Positions 62,686-64,000 of a stretch of 64,000 bases of DNA are shown piece after piece (the first letter of the stretch is position 1; each line of letters begins with the position of its first letter). The translations under genes were made by a program, and so were the position numbers. Under the pieces are notes generated by a model. The model was not told the DNA's origin, made no database searches, and was given only the letters and a program-made list of their open reading frames with translations. The stretch is taken from positions 87,042 through 151,041 of the forward strand of contig NZ_JALHLE010000013.1 in NCBI RefSeq assembly GCF_022832385.1, in the 5' to 3' direction. The stretch comes from Novosphingobium album (ex Hu et al. 2023) (GTDB lineage Bacteria; Pseudomonadota; Alphaproteobacteria; Sphingomonadales; Sphingomonadaceae).

Positions 62686-63663
62686 TTGAACGAGATCGAC
62701 ACCGCCGAAGCCACGGCCGCAACCGAAGGCATGGTTTTCGTGCCCGGCGGCACTTTCACCATGGGCTCCGAACTGTTCTATCCCGAGGAAGCGCCGCTGC
62801 GCCGGGTCTCGGTCGACGGGTTCTGGATGGACGAGACGCCGGTGACCAACCGCCAGTTCGCCCGCTTCATCGAGGCCACCGGCTACACCACCGTGGCCGA
62901 GATCGCACCCGATCCCAAGGACTATCCCGGCATGCTGCCCGGCATGGACAAGGCCGGATCGCTGGTCTTCCGCAAGACCGCGACCCCGGTCGACACCTCC
63001 AATCCCGGCAACTGGTGGCATTTCGAATTCGGCGCCGACTGGCGCCACCCGCTGGGGCCGGACGCGGATATCGAGGCGCTGGGCCTGTGGGATCACCCCG
63101 TCGTCCAGATCGCCTACGCCGATGCCGAGGCCTATGCGAAATGGGCGGGCAAGGACCTGCCGACCGAGGCCGAATACGAATATGCCGCGCGCGGCGGGCT
63201 GGAAGGCAAGGAATACGCCTGGGGCGACGAACTCGCGCCCGATGGGGCGATGCTGGCGAACTACTGGCAGGGTCTGTTCCCCTTCGCCAACCAGTGCCTC
63301 GACGGCTGGGAGCGCACCTCCCCGGTCAGGACCTATCCTGCCAACGCCTATGGCCTCTACGACATGATCGCCAACACCTGGGAATGGACGCAGGACTGGT
63401 GGACCGAGATGCCCGAAGTCGCGAAGAAGAAGCCGGGCGGCTCCTGCTGCACGCTGAGCAACCCGCGCGGCGGCAAGATCAAGGGCAGCTTCGACCCGGC
63501 CCAGCCGGACGTGCGGATCGGCCGGAAGGTGCTGAAAGGCGGCTCGCACCTGTGCGCCGCCAACTACTGCCAGCGCTACCGCCCGGCGGCGCGGCATCCA
63601 GAGATGGTGGATACGGCGACATCGCACATCGGCTTTCGCTGCGTGGTGAGGGCGGGCTCTTAG
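62686..63663 (+). CDS. Formylglycine-generating enzyme family protein
   Basis: Encodes 325 aa from a TTG start preceded by GGAGAGG. FVPGGTFTMGSELFYPEEAP, DETPVTNRQFARFIEATGY, LPTEAEYEYAARGG and the active-site block GGSHLCAANYCQRYRPAARH with the Cys-x4-Cys pair of true FGEs are present, as is GGSCCTLSNPRGG. FGEs oxidise the key Cys of type I sulfatases to formylglycine. No sulfatase is in the window, so the substrate is encoded elsewhere. Confidence 0.9.
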   Translation: MNEIDTAEATAATEGMVFVPGGTFTMGSELFYPEEAPLRRVSVDGFWMDETPVTNRQFARFIEATGYTTVAEIAPDPKDYPGMLPGMDKAGSLVFRKTATPVDTSNPGNWWHFEFGADWRHPLGPDADIEALGLWDHPVVQIAYADAEAYAKWAGKDLPTEAEYEYAARGGLEGKEYAWGDELAPDGAMLANYWQGLFPFANQCLDGWERTSPVRTYPANAYGLYDMIANTWEWTQDWWTEMPEVAKKKPGGSCCTLSNPRGGKIKGSFDPAQPDVRIGRKVLKGGSHLCAANYCQRYRPAARHPEMVDTATSHIGFRCVVRAGS

Positions 63664-63762
63664 ACTTCGCGGTGACGGCAGCCATCCTGCCATTTTTCAC
63701 GAAAGCAGCCATTCCGAAAACGCCGACATTGCAGTCATTCTTACGGCTGATATGCTCGTGAT

Positions 63763-64000
63763 ATGTTAGAACCCGCGCGAACCACAATTGACGCAATTCC
63801 TGGCAGTATTGTCGCATTTCTGGCTCCCTTGGCGCTTTGGGCAAACGCGGTTTGGGTCTCCCCATTCCTAAAGACAAAGCGTCATGGTTTGTCTGGCTTG
63901 GTTGCTCTGGCCGCTGGCTTGTTGATGTTCACTGCAGTGGAAGTCGATCCTGCGCATTTCATTGCTCCCTTTGTTCTCGCGTGCTTGGCAATGCTTGCCA
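63763..64000 (+). CDS. Membrane-protein reading frame running off the right edge
   Basis: An ATG at 63763 opens a frame that stays open for 79 codons to the end of the window. It has hydrophobic stretches (IPGSIVAFLAPLALWANAVWV; LSGLVALAAGLLMFTAVEV shown in short) suggesting at least two or three membrane helices. No ribosome-binding site is obvious and no family is recognised. Base composition is lower in GC than in the preceding genes. Confidence 0.45.
   Translation, partial: MLEPARTTIDAIPGSIVAFLAPLALWANAVWVSPFLKTKRHGLSGLVALAAGLLMFTAVEVDPAHFIAPFVLACLAMLA

Overview
The window is high-GC bacterial DNA with tightly packed, often 4-nt-overlapping genes. Gene content (TonB-dependent receptor with a 'GEIVVTG' N-terminus, CoxLMSG-type molybdenum hydroxylase, SlyD-like FKBP, planctomycete-type cytochrome c/DUF1552 pair, PuuD-type urate hydroxylase) points to an alphaproteobacterium of the Sphingomonadaceae, perhaps Novosphingobium. 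That assignment is an inference from style and gene content, not from a marker gene. No rRNA, tRNA, CRISPR or insertion sequence was seen.

Layout. 0-9.1 kb: tail of an Lrp/AsnC regulator, an FKBP isomerase, and a catabolic-looking group: a four-gene coxG-M-S-L molybdenum hydroxylase operon (the large subunit carries an extra C-terminal domain), two SDR dehydrogenases, an SMP-30 lactonase-like protein and an EthD-domain protein. 9.3-11.4 kb: a lower-GC island that looks like an immunity-toxin-immunity cassette; the toxin reading frame is split by a -1 shift and the two candidate immunity genes share a ~195-bp near-identical 3' half. 11.4-17.1 kb: an envelope/membrane-stress group (flotillin YqiK, DgkA-type kinase, a five-residue-repeat protein, YqiJ, XpaC, TelA). 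17.3-22.7 kb: a cupin, FdhD, and all four acetyl-CoA carboxylase subunits in one operon (accD-accB-accC-accA). 22.9-29.2 kb: a redox group of unknown purpose (DUF1592-type dihaem protein, Tat-exported DUF1552 protein, exported ankyrin protein, cytochrome c', cytochrome b).

29.2-59.5 kb is the centre of the window: a purine/nucleoside utilisation island. One minus-strand block (37.6 to 29.2 kb) has an exported adenosine deaminase, a TonB-dependent receptor, an exported 'purine nucleoside permease' family protein, an 8-oxoguanine-deaminase-like amidohydrolase and an NCS2 permease. A LysR regulator, a purine-type phosphoribosyltransferase and a LOG-family protein lie on the other strand. A second minus-strand run of 18 genes (59.46 down to 40.06 kb) encodes the route from nucleosides and bases through xanthine and urate to oxalurate, oxamate and oxalate: hpxX, hpxY, an AzgA permease, an exported nucleosidase, hpxW, allantoate hydrolase, ureidoglycine aminotransferase, puuE, hpxZ, uraD, uraH, puuD, xdhA, xdhB, xdhC, guaD, adenine deaminase and nucleoside hydrolase. 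The most telling non-coding signal is a 39-bp element present in front of both blocks (37792-37830 and 59491-59529): CAAACGCAATGA, 11 variable bases, CGTTGCAAAAA, in the same orientation relative to the purine genes. It looks like the shared promoter/operator of the regulon.

Read together, purine nucleosides would cross the outer membrane through the TonB receptor, be deaminated and split in the periplasm by four signal-peptide-bearing enzymes, and enter as bases through two permeases for complete ring breakdown. 59.5-63.7 kb: an Lrp regulator divergent from an amino-acid dehydrogenase, fumarase C and a formylglycine-generating enzyme; a membrane-protein frame runs off the right edge.
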